Origin: Chloroflexota bacterium | Lineage (GTDB): Bacteria > Chloroflexota > UBA6077 | Length of the DNA stretch: 5,272 nucleotides | Reading direction: 5' to 3' | NCBI GenBank assembly: GCA_021788565.1 | Contig: JAJYKO010000486.1 | Location: 1 to 5,272 of the forward strand | Part shown: positions 1-5,272 of the stretch, in pieces | Numbering within the stretch: the first letter of the stretch is position 1 | How the letters are laid out: the number at the start of each line of letters is the position of its first letter | Position numbers and translations under genes: made by a program | Notes under the pieces: generated by a model | The model's database searches: none | What the model saw: only the letters and a program-made list of their open reading frames with translations | Told to the model about the DNA's origin: nothing

Positions 1-2
1 TT

Positions 3-40
3 GGGGCCGGGGGCTTAGTCCTCCGGCCTCTTCGCATTTT
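3..40 (+). terminator. Putative Rho-independent terminator of an upstream gene
   Basis: Bases 3-13 pair with 20-30 to give an 11-bp, very GC-rich stem (two G-T pairs, the rest Watson-Crick) around a 6-base loop (CTTAGT). It is followed by a T-rich but interrupted stretch ending in TTTT at 37-40. This looks like an intrinsic terminator for a + strand gene lying left of the window. It would separate that gene from the trehalose operon. The T tract is broken by CGCA, so termination may be weak, and the upstream gene itself is not visible. Confidence 0.45.
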
Positions 41-192
41 GCCCGGCATCGTGCAGCCTGCTCGCAGATGCCGCGGCGTGAAGTGAGTAGCCACTGCCTC
101 ACGTCCCCTGGTTCCCACACCGAGCGCACAAGTTCGACCCTGCTATGGCCTCGCTTCGCGCACCATACGAAACTGGGAGTGCGTGAAATCAC

Positions 193-1074
193 ATGGAAGC
201 AGACACATGGGAAGCCGGTTCGACGCGAGCAGTGGAGACCCCTGAAGAGCTAGCCCGGGACGCCCTGTCTCGTGGACCGGCCGCTCTGATAACCGACGTG
301 GATGGCACCATCAGTCGCATCGTCGAAGACCCTGACAGCGCAGAGGTCGAGCCCGCGGTTGTGGACATCCTCGAAGAGCTTCATTCTCACCTCGCTTTGG
401 TGGCTCTTCTGTCCGGCAGATCGATTAGCCAACTTCGAAGGATGGTCAGGTCCGGTGACCTCGTGTACGTGGGCAACCACGGTCTAGAATGGTCGCAAGC
501 AGGGCGGACTTATCTGGCGGCTGAGGTGGAGGGATGGCAAGGGCTCGTGACAGCCGCCCTGCGGCAACTGCGCCGCGAACTGACGATTCCTGGAGTCATT
601 GTCGAGGATAAGGGTATCAGCGGAGCAGTCCATTACCGTCGTTGCTCGGATCCAGCCCGGGCTCGAAGCGTCATTCTAGCCGCAGCGGCACGGGCTGCTC
701 GCGTCCACGGGTTCGAGGTTTCAGAAGGCCGAAAGGTCGTCAATATCGTGCCCCCAGTGGCGGTAAACAAGGGCACTGCCGTAGAGCGGCTGGTAAGAGA
801 CCACGGCCTCCGAGGCGTCGTGTACCTGGGCGATGACATGACGGATCTCGATGCGTTCAGGTCCCTGCGCAAAATGGCCAGGGGCGGCCGATGCCGGGTT
901 TTCCTCGTCGGGGTATTCGGACCTGCTTCTCCCGATGACCTTCAGTTGGAAGCGGACCTGGTCCTGCCCACGGTTGCGGAGGCAGTGAGCTTCCTTCGCC
1001 AGCTGACTCACCTTGTTGCCACGGTCAGCGAGGTTGTGACTCCTGGCAACGCCAAGCAGCGCAACGGGGAGTGA
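193..1074 (+). CDS. otsB: Trehalose-6-phosphate phosphatase (OtsB), HAD superfamily
   Basis: This 293-residue cytoplasmic enzyme should hydrolyse trehalose-6-phosphate to trehalose and phosphate, the last step of the OtsA/OtsB pathway. HAD motif I is DVDGT at 35-39, with nucleophile D35 and acid/base D37. Motif II is the LLSGRS stretch (72-77), followed by the family's GNHGLE signature at 94-99. K181 and NKG (192-194) supply the motif III lysine region. Motif IV is GDDMTD at 213-218. Length is slightly above the usual 250-270 because of a short N-terminal lead and a C-terminal tail (about 275-293) with no motif. An in-frame TGA at 184-186 makes ATG 193 the first possible start. A GGGAG at 175-179 lies 13 nt upstream, a rather long spacing, so GTG 232 is a weaker alternative. 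The next gene starts 6 nt after the stop. All catalytic residues are present and the family call is firm. Confidence 0.93.
   Translation: MEADTWEAGSTRAVETPEELARDALSRGPAALITDVDGTISRIVEDPDSAEVEPAVVDILEELHSHLALVALLSGRSISQLRRMVRSGDLVYVGNHGLEWSQAGRTYLAAEVEGWQGLVTAALRQLRRELTIPGVIVEDKGISGAVHYRRCSDPARARSVILAAAARAARVHGFEVSEGRKVVNIVPPVAVNKGTAVERLVRDHGLRGVVYLGDDMTDLDAFRSLRKMARGGRCRVFLVGVFGPASPDDLQLEADLVLPTVAEAVSFLRQLTHLVATVSEVVTPGNAKQRNGE
1066..1071 (+). promoter_or_regulatory. Ribosome binding site overlapping the end of otsB
   Basis: GGGGAG lies 9 nt before the GTG start at 1081 and directly abuts the otsB stop codon (TGA 1072-1074). It supports GTG 1081 as the start of the second gene; the next in-frame ATG lies about 190 codons downstream. 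The arrangement suggests that translation of the two genes is coupled. Confidence 0.7.
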
Positions 1075-1080
1075 AAAAAG

Positions 1081-2373
1081 GTGTTTGCGACAGCACAGAT
1101 ACCCCGTAGAAGCCTGAACGATCAGAGAAGCCACGTTGGAGAAGAGGCGATTCATCGCCTCAAGCTCTTGGCTCGACCACTGCGTGGGCTGCGCGTCCTC
1201 AACGTCACAGTGAGCCCGTTTGGGACTGGCGTGGCAGAGCTGTTGCCGGCGGTGGTTCCGCTCCTTCGAGATCTCGGTGTGGATGCGGAATGGCAGTTCG
1301 TCGGCGGGGATGTGGAACTGAGTCGAGCAGCGCGCAAGGTGTACGACGGATTGAGCGGTCGATCCGTGGATTGGGATGAGCAATCGATCTGGCGGTGGTT
1401 GTTGTACAACCGGCTGAACTCCGCCTACTTCGAGGGTTCCTATGACATCGTAGTTATCCACGAGCCGCAACCCACGGCGCTACTTCCGGTCCTGGTGGAG
1501 GAGGGACACGATCTCGGCGGCAGCCGCTGGGTATGGCACTGCCACCTCGATCTGAGGAGGGCGCAATCGGATGTCTGGGAGAGCCTGAGGCCGATCCTTA
1601 GTCATTACGACGCCTGCGTTTTCTCACACCCGGCATTCCGGCCCCCGGATGCGGAGGCCGGAATGCTCGCCGTGATCCCCTCTGTGATAGATCCAGCGAA
1701 TATCCGGAATGCCGACCTATCCCGAACTTCGGCCAATCGACTTCTGGCATTTCAGGGCGTGGACTGCGCCCACCCAATAGTGGTGCAGGTGGCACCCTTC
1801 ACCGAGGCGTTCGGACCGGCAGCGGCGATTGATGCGGTCAGGCGGGCAAGAGAGGCGCTGCCGGATATCCAGCTCGTCCTGATCCAGCCGAGCGTAGAAC
1901 CGACACCAGAAGCATGGTCGAGATTCGAAGAGGTGGCCAGGTACGCCTCCAAAGACCCGGGCGTCCGAACCATCGCGGTCACCGGCGAGACCGGATCGAA
2001 GCTGGTCAACGCGGCCCAGAGAGTGGCGAGCGTGGTTGTGCAGACATCGGTGCCCGCCGGTTTCTCGCTTCCCCTGTGGGAGGCCATGTGGAAGGGCCGT
2101 CCAATCGTGGCCGGGGCGTCGGGCGGGCTGCCTCTTCAGGTCGAGGCAGGCGTGACCGGTTTGCTGGCCACAAACGAGAAGGAATTTGCGGACGCCATTA
2201 TCTCGCTCCTGTCGGACGAGTCCGCGGCGGCTGCGCTCGGTGCGGCTGCAAGAGAGGACGTCCGGCGCAATCACCTCCTAACGCGCTTTCTCGAAGACGA
2301 ACTGCGTCTTTTTAGTGCGCTTCTATCGTCGGACGCAACTGCCGCCAGGAAGGAGGCCGGGATCGATGCTTAG
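1081..2373 (+). CDS. TreT-like GT-B (GT4-type) glycosyltransferase with degenerate donor site
   Basis: This 430-residue soluble protein resembles TreT, which makes trehalose directly from NDP-glucose and glucose. The N-terminal domain keeps TreT-like landmarks: a SPFGTGVAELL glycine loop (about 45-55, compare TPYGGGVAE), LRDLGVDAEWQ (62-72), HEPQP (127-131), WHCHLDL (152-158) and IPSVIDP (189-195). In the C-terminal domain GT4/TreT enzymes carry an SRFDxxKDP motif, but here the sequence is VAPFTEAFGP (about 236-245), losing the Arg and Lys that hold the sugar-nucleotide diphosphate. The QKSxREGFGL motif reads QTSVPAGFSL (about 321-330), again losing the charged pair. WEAMWKGRP (333-341) and GGLPLQ (348-353) are kept. 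The frame is intact, so this is not a pseudogene by decay. It starts 6 nt after otsB and overlaps otsA by 8 nt. Inference: a non-catalytic or regulatory partner of OtsA/OtsB, or a transferase with altered donor chemistry. The fold is confident; the activity is unknown. Confidence 0.85.
   Translation: MFATAQIPRRSLNDQRSHVGEEAIHRLKLLARPLRGLRVLNVTVSPFGTGVAELLPAVVPLLRDLGVDAEWQFVGGDVELSRAARKVYDGLSGRSVDWDEQSIWRWLLYNRLNSAYFEGSYDIVVIHEPQPTALLPVLVEEGHDLGGSRWVWHCHLDLRRAQSDVWESLRPILSHYDACVFSHPAFRPPDAEAGMLAVIPSVIDPANIRNADLSRTSANRLLAFQGVDCAHPIVVQVAPFTEAFGPAAAIDAVRRAREALPDIQLVLIQPSVEPTPEAWSRFEEVARYASKDPGVRTIAVTGETGSKLVNAAQRVASVVVQTSVPAGFSLPLWEAMWKGRPIVAGASGGLPLQVEAGVTGLLATNEKEFADAIISLLSDESAAAALGAAAREDVRRNHLLTRFLEDELRLFSALLSSDATAARKEAGIDA
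1144..1161. repeat. Short perfect inverted repeat early in the TreT-like gene
   Basis: GAGGCGAT (1144-1151) and ATCGCCTC (1154-1161) are exact reverse complements separated by 2 nt. In RNA this would form a 7-bp stem with a TTCA tetraloop about 63 nt into the coding sequence (residues EEAIHRL). It may be chance in GC-rich coding DNA, or it may slow early elongation. Confidence 0.6.
1633..1666. repeat. Long intragenic inverted repeat / hairpin
   Basis: GCATTCCGGCC (1633-1643) is the exact reverse complement of GGCCGGAATGC (1656-1666). Inside these arms one C/A mismatch is followed by three more pairs (1645-1647 with 1652-1654) and a GATG loop. The potential stem is therefore 15 positions with one mismatch. 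CCGGAATGCC recurs at 1704-1713, as the exact reverse complement of 1632-1641. All copies are in the coding region of the TreT-like gene, between its two domains. There is no T tract, so it is not a normal terminator. Confidence 0.75.
2351..2356 (+). promoter_or_regulatory. Strong Shine-Dalgarno site fixing the otsA start
   Basis: AGGAGG lies 9 nt before ATG 2366, inside the end of the preceding gene. It decides in favour of ATG 2366 over the in-frame ATG 2315, which would add 17 residues, lies deeper in the upstream gene and lacks a comparable site. The resulting 8-nt overlap with the upstream stop implies translational coupling. Confidence 0.8.
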
Positions 2374-3877
2374 CACTGCTCCTTTGTCCACTCCCACCAG
2401 GACGCCGCTCACCAGGGAACGGGCAGCCAGCCTTCTGGGATCTCTCGAGGGATATCGCCTCTACGTCGCCGCCAACCGCGCGCCGGTGCATCACATCCTG
2501 AGTGACGGGCAGCCCGATGCACAGCCCTCTGCAGGCGGGCTCGTGACGGCTCTCGCCAGCGTCGCGAATTACGTCCCGCTCACGTGGGTAGCAGCTGCAT
2601 CCGGCGGCGGAGACCGGCTGGTTGGTGAGATCGGTCCACGGGGAAGACCCCTCCCGGGGATGCCGCGAATAAAGTATGTGACCGCGTCGGAAGCTGCCCT
2701 GAGCCAGTCCTACCATCGCTTCGCCAATCCAGTTCTGTGGTTTCTGCAGCACGATATGTATGACCGTCTCCAGCCATCCAGTCTGGCTGGCCTGGACAGC
2801 GGTTGGATCACGGGCTACAGGCCCGTCAACCACGCTTTCGCGGCAGTGCTCCAGAGGGAGACGGCCGGAGTTGCTAGGCCCATCGTCCTCACGCAGGATT
2901 ATCATCTGTACCTCCTGCCGTCCCTTCTTCGAGGGAGGCGGCCTGACGCTCTGATCCAGCACTTCACCCACATTCCGTGGCCGGCTCCAGACCGATGGAA
3001 CTCGCTGTTGCCATCCATCAGGAGGGAACTGCACGTGGGTCTGCTGGGATCCGACGTGGCGGGCTTCCAGACCCAGGCCTCGGTCAACCACTTCCTTCGT
3101 TCCTGCGAGCTGTTCGTCCCCGGGGCCAGGGTTGATTACTCGCGGGACACGGTCTGGTTGGACGGTCACCGGACCAGGGCAAGGGCCTACCCCATCTCGG
3201 TCGATCCCGCGCACCTACGCCGCGTGGCCGCTCTACCAGAGACCATCGCCCACAAACGGCATCTGAAACCGTTACTGGGTGAGCGGACTATCGTTCGTGT
3301 GGACCGCATGGACCCCAGCAAGAACATCGCCCTTGGTTTCAGGGCCTTCGGGCTGCTCCTTGAACGGAGACCTGAACTCGTCGGCCGTGTTCGATTTCTG
3401 GCCTTCCTCGTCCCGAGCAGAGAAGCCATACCGGAGTACCAGAGCTATGCCCGAGAAGTATGGGCAGAGGTGGAGCGAGTGAACGCTCGTTTTGCCGAGG
3501 GAGGCCGTCCGCCGATAGAGGTCTTTTACGAGGACAATCGCCATCAGGCCATAGCAGGGATGGCGCTGGCCGACGTGCTTCTGGTCAACCCGATTGCCGA
3601 CGGCATGAACCTGGTGGCCAAGGAAGGACCGGTGGTGAGCGAGCGCGACATGGCGCTCGTTCTCTCCAGAAGCTGCGGAGCGTACCGACAACTGGCGTCG
3701 GGCGCCCTTTCCGTTGAGCCTACTGATCTGGACGCGACGGCTTCGGCGTTGGGGTCGGCTCTCGAGATGCCCCGAGCCGAGCGAGTGCGCCGCCTCTCGG
3801 TTCTTCGAGCTACCATCGATGCCGAGGACCTTGCCTGGTGGGTTCGGTCCCAACTTACCGACCTGTTCAACTACTAA
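2366..3877 (+). CDS. otsA: Trehalose-6-phosphate synthase (OtsA), GT20 family
   Basis: This 503-residue cytoplasmic enzyme should transfer glucose from an NDP-glucose to glucose-6-phosphate, giving trehalose-6-phosphate for OtsB. Motifs compared with E. coli OtsA are: NRAP with R38; SAGGL (55-59); the ANPVLW acceptor motif with W125; QDYHL with D178; HIPWP with H202; RVDRMDPSK with R314 and K319, the phosphate-binding pair; PSR with R352; and DGMNLVAKE (412-420) with D412, N415 and E420. GAYRQL (439-443 region) and SVEPTD (449-454) end the C-terminal domain. Length is normal for GT20 synthases, and no phosphatase domain is fused, in keeping with the separate otsB. It has Q instead of the E. 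coli-type H before DYHL, and HIPWP instead of HIPFP; I associate both with the actinobacterial/Chloroflexota clade. Start chosen at ATG 2366 because of the AGGAGG site. It overlaps the previous gene by 8 nt. A related sugar-phosphate product such as glucosylglycerol phosphate is less likely, given the otsB neighbour. Confidence 0.93.
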   Translation: MLSTAPLSTPTRTPLTRERAASLLGSLEGYRLYVAANRAPVHHILSDGQPDAQPSAGGLVTALASVANYVPLTWVAAASGGGDRLVGEIGPRGRPLPGMPRIKYVTASEAALSQSYHRFANPVLWFLQHDMYDRLQPSSLAGLDSGWITGYRPVNHAFAAVLQRETAGVARPIVLTQDYHLYLLPSLLRGRRPDALIQHFTHIPWPAPDRWNSLLPSIRRELHVGLLGSDVAGFQTQASVNHFLRSCELFVPGARVDYSRDTVWLDGHRTRARAYPISVDPAHLRRVAALPETIAHKRHLKPLLGERTIVRVDRMDPSKNIALGFRAFGLLLERRPELVGRVRFLAFLVPSREAIPEYQSYAREVWAEVERVNARFAEGGRPPIEVFYEDNRHQAIAGMALADVLLVNPIADGMNLVAKEGPVVSERDMALVLSRSCGAYRQLASGALSVEPTDLDATASALGSALEMPRAERVRRLSVLRATIDAEDLAWWVRSQLTDLFNY

Positions 3878-3913
3878 ACCTGCCGCGGCTATTCGACCTG
3901 GTGAGGAGGAGCT

Positions 3914-4426
3914 ATGGGGGGAGCCGTCCTGGTGACATTCGCAAGTGACCGCGATCCGGCACGGAAGGCAGCCGAGGTCGTCGCCCGGGAGTTGTCCGCG
4001 GTGAGAGAGCGCGTAGATGTCCTGCCGGTGCTGGATGTCGAGGACCTTGAGCCCTACCGCGCTATTGTGGTGGGGAGTTCGGTTCGCTCCCGCCGGCCAC
4101 TGCCGGAGGTGGTCGAGTTCGTACGGCGACATCGGGGAGCGCTCGGTCGAGTTCCGGTTGCCTTCTTCTTTACAGGCGCCTGTTTCAACGGCACCGAGGA
4201 GATGAATCGGTCTCAGGCAGAGCGCTATGTGCGCCTGGTCTGCAGGGAGGCACCTGAGATCAGGCCTGTCGCCATCGGAGCTTTCGGAATCGTCGATGAG
4301 CGGAACCTCGATGCGCCTGACAGGGTTACGAGGAGACGAAACTGGATCCCCGAGGCAGTACTTCACGAGTGGCGGGCTGTAGGCCTCTGGGCCGCCACCC
4401 TCGAAATGACCCTGATGATGGCCTAA
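3914..4426 (+). CDS. Flavodoxin-domain protein, HemG/Flavodoxin_5-like
   Basis: This 170-residue soluble protein resembles the flavodoxin-like family that includes menaquinone-dependent protoporphyrinogen IX dehydrogenase (HemG). Visible elements are a first strand and FMN loop region, AVLVTFASDRDPARKAAEVV (4-23); YRAIVVGSSVRSRRPLPEVVEFV (48-70), matching the family's 'aIvlGSsir.g..lpe..eFv'; VPVAFFFTGAC (80-90); an IGAFGIVD strand (121-128); and a terminal HEWRAVGLWA helix (151-160) like the family's 'DWxAIxxWA'. The phosphate loop, normally like SKYGSTREIA, reads SDRDPARKAA, so the Gly/Ser/Thr contacts with FMN phosphate are missing. FMN binding is doubtful. AGGAGG at 3904-3909 lies close to the ATG. 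The gap after otsA is 36 nt with no hairpin, so co-transcription is plausible. The family call is fairly good; HemG activity and any link to trehalose are not established. Confidence 0.75.
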   Translation: MGGAVLVTFASDRDPARKAAEVVARELSAVRERVDVLPVLDVEDLEPYRAIVVGSSVRSRRPLPEVVEFVRRHRGALGRVPVAFFFTGACFNGTEEMNRSQAERYVRLVCREAPEIRPVAIGAFGIVDERNLDAPDRVTRRRNWIPEAVLHEWRAVGLWAATLEMTLMMA

Positions 4427-4453
4427 CCCCCTTTTGCCTTCCATCCCCGGAGC

Positions 4454-4482
4454 TTGACAGGGTGCCGCTCAAGTGCTAAGTT
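4454..4482 (+). promoter_or_regulatory. Sigma70-type promoter of hrcA
   Basis: A consensus TTGACA -35 box (4454-4459) is followed after 17 nt by TAAGTT (4477-4482). That is only a 3/6 match to TATAAT, but it is preceded by TGC, giving an extended -10 (TGn). Transcription would begin near 4489, inside the left arm of CIRCE, so bound HrcA would block RNA polymerase. The predicted leader before ATG 4550 is about 60 nt. Confidence 0.72.
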
Positions 4483-4490
4483 ATTAGCAC
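4473..4490. repeat. Extra CIRCE-like half-site forming a second inverted repeat over the -10 box
   Basis: GTGCTAA (4473-4479) and TTAGCAC (4484-4490) form a perfect 7-bp inverted repeat with a 4-nt spacer. The left part, AAGTGCTAA (4471-4479), matches the CIRCE right half-site in 8 of 9 positions. The right part is the left arm of the true CIRCE. There are thus three half-sites in a row across the extended -10 element. Confidence 0.7.
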
Positions 4491-4510
4491 TCTACCGGTG
4501 AGAGTGCTAA
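4484..4510. promoter_or_regulatory. CIRCE operator (HrcA binding site)
   Basis: TTAGCACTC (4484-4492), a 9-nt spacer and GAGTGCTAA (4502-4510) match the CIRCE consensus at every arm position and in spacing. CIRCE is the operator bound by HrcA, which represses class I heat-shock genes until stress occupies GroEL/GroES. It sits between the hrcA promoter and its start codon, at the expected transcription start, so hrcA and any dnaK/grpE/dnaJ genes downstream should be autoregulated. Confidence 0.97.
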
Positions 4511-4549
4511 CGCCTGGGGCATCCGAGTCGGGTGCCGGGGGACTTTGAC

Positions 4550-5272
4550 ATGGAACTGACGGAGCGGCAGCGAGCGATCCTGAAGATGGTTGTGGAGAGC
4601 TATGTCCAAACCGCTACTCCGATCCCGTCTGAGAAGATCGCCGGGCAGCCTGGCCTGAAGTTCAGCTCCGCCACGGTGCGCAACGAGTTGATGGAACTCG
4701 AGGATCTGGGCCTGCTGACCCACCCCCACACCTCCGCCGGGCGCGTGCCATCCGACCTCGGCTACCGATTCTACATAGAGCACTTGATGCCGGAGGTCCG
4801 GCTGAGCCCGGTGGAAACCCAGACTATCTGGCACCAGTTTCACCAGGTCGAGGCGGAGATCGACGAGTGGGTGCCGCTCGCCGCGGCGATCATGGCCCAG
4901 GCGTCCAGGACGGCGGCCCTGGTCACGAAGCTCCGCTCGCGCGAGCAGAGGGTCAAGAGGATAGAGTTGGTGTCGGTCGAGGAAGACCTCGTGCTGGTGG
5001 TGTTGATTATGCAGTCGGGATCGCTCCAGCAGCGCATGCTGCGACTGGAGCAGGCTGTGGACAGAGAGGAGTTGATCAAGACCGCCAACAAGTTGAGCAG
5101 CCTTCTCGCTGGGAAGACCGGATCTCAGGTGGTCCGCGAGGCTGTTAAGTTTTCCGGACTGGAGCAGGAGTTCGCCAACACGGCTGCTCGTATGATCGAG
5201 CAGAGCCAGCGGAACTGGGGCGGCGATATCTTCTACGAGGGTATCAGCTTCGTCTCCGTGGAGCCCGAGTTC
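4550..5272 (+). CDS. hrcA: Heat-inducible transcription repressor HrcA (5' part, cut by window edge)
   Basis: The reading frame is open from ATG 4550 to the right edge: 241 residues of a protein usually about 340-350 long. The N-terminal winged-helix DNA-binding domain (1-80) carries the family signatures LTERQRAIL (3-11), SSATVRNELMELEDLGLL (39-56) and HPHTSAGRVPSDLGYRFY (58-75). A GAF-like domain follows (about 100 onward), including HQFHQVEAEIDEWVPLAAAI (95-114), and the fragment stops in the SVEPEF segment (236-241), like the conserved 'QPEF' of the family. HrcA is a cytoplasmic dimer that binds CIRCE and needs GroE for activity. GGGGGA (4537-4542) lies 7 nt upstream of the start. CIRCE directly ahead of the gene confirms the assignment and shows autoregulation. 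The GroEL-dependent C-terminal third is not visible. Confidence 0.96.
   Translation, partial: MELTERQRAILKMVVESYVQTATPIPSEKIAGQPGLKFSSATVRNELMELEDLGLLTHPHTSAGRVPSDLGYRFYIEHLMPEVRLSPVETQTIWHQFHQVEAEIDEWVPLAAAIMAQASRTAALVTKLRSREQRVKRIELVSVEEDLVLVVLIMQSGSLQQRMLRLEQAVDREELIKTANKLSSLLAGKTGSQVVREAVKFSGLEQEFANTAARMIEQSQRNWGGDIFYEGISFVSVEPEF

Noticed and set aside
120..160. tRNA-like T-loop (AGTTCGACCC at 131-140)
   Set aside because: The flanking bases do not pair as a T stem, and no anticodon arm or acceptor stem can be drawn around it.
41..192. Possible promoter for the trehalose operon (TTCGAC at 133-138, TGCTAT at 141-146, CATACG at 164-169)
   Set aside because: No pair of these hexamers has acceptable spacing (16-19 nt) or a good match to consensus. 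The operon promoter may be in this stretch but cannot be placed.
68..253. 61-codon + strand open frame in the leader of otsB
   Set aside because: It overlaps the otsB start in another frame, has low-complexity composition, and has no Shine-Dalgarno site or known motif. A leader peptide cannot be excluded but is not supported.
721..1470. 249-codon open frame on the - strand
   Set aside because: It spans the otsB/TreT-like junction in antisense and has no recognisable domain or ribosome binding site that I could identify.
2315..2365. 17-codon N-terminal extension of otsA
   Set aside because: ATG 2315 lies deep within the previous gene without a good ribosome binding site, while ATG 2366 has AGGAGG at ideal distance. 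The extra residues resemble no part of GT20.
2312..3214. 300-codon open frame on the - strand
   Set aside because: It is fully antisense to otsA, whose conserved motifs fix the coding strand. The translation is rich in P, R, G and S with no motif.
3272..4444. 390-codon open frame on the - strand
   Set aside because: It lies antisense to the end of otsA and the whole flavodoxin gene, both with clear family motifs. Its translation shows no recognisable domain and crosses a gene boundary, so it is a shadow frame of GC-rich coding DNA.

Overview
The window is GC-rich, tightly packed bacterial DNA with all five recognisable genes on the + strand. It holds a trehalose-synthesis operon followed by the start of a heat-shock regulator gene. 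The HrcA protein has the 'HQFHQVE..IDEW' style of central region, and the OtsA is the QDYHL/HIPWP type. From memory of these families this points to Chloroflexota (possibly Dehalococcoidia-like), with a deep actinobacterial lineage as the alternative. That placement is inference and was not tested.

Layout: (1) 1-192 is non-coding as far as I can see. It begins with a terminator-like hairpin (3-40) that probably ends a gene lying to the left; I found no convincing promoter in the rest. (2) 193-1074 is otsB, trehalose-6-phosphate phosphatase. (3) 1081-2373 is a GT-B glycosyltransferase resembling TreT (trehalose glycosyltransferring synthase), in which the usual nucleotide-sugar-binding residues are replaced. 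(4) 2366-3877 is otsA, trehalose-6-phosphate synthase, with its motifs intact. (5) 3914-4426 is a small flavodoxin-fold protein of the HemG/Flavodoxin_5 type with an altered phosphate-binding loop. (6) 4427-4549 is a control region with a -35 box, an extended -10 and a perfect CIRCE operator. (7) 4550-5272 is hrcA, cut by the right edge.

How it works together: OtsA would join an NDP-glucose to glucose-6-phosphate, and OtsB would remove the phosphate to give trehalose, a stress-protective solute. The TreT-like protein sits between them with a 6-nt gap on one side and an 8-nt overlap on the other, so the three are almost certainly made together. Its missing donor-site residues suggest an inactive partner or regulator, or an enzyme with a changed donor. 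The flavodoxin gene follows otsA by 36 nt with no visible terminator and may share the transcript. hrcA has its own promoter, with CIRCE placed for autoregulation by HrcA.

The most unusual items are the TreT-like protein with a degenerate donor site inside an otsB-otsA operon, a third CIRCE half-site over the hrcA -10 box, a long hairpin inside the TreT-like gene, and the degenerate flavodoxin.
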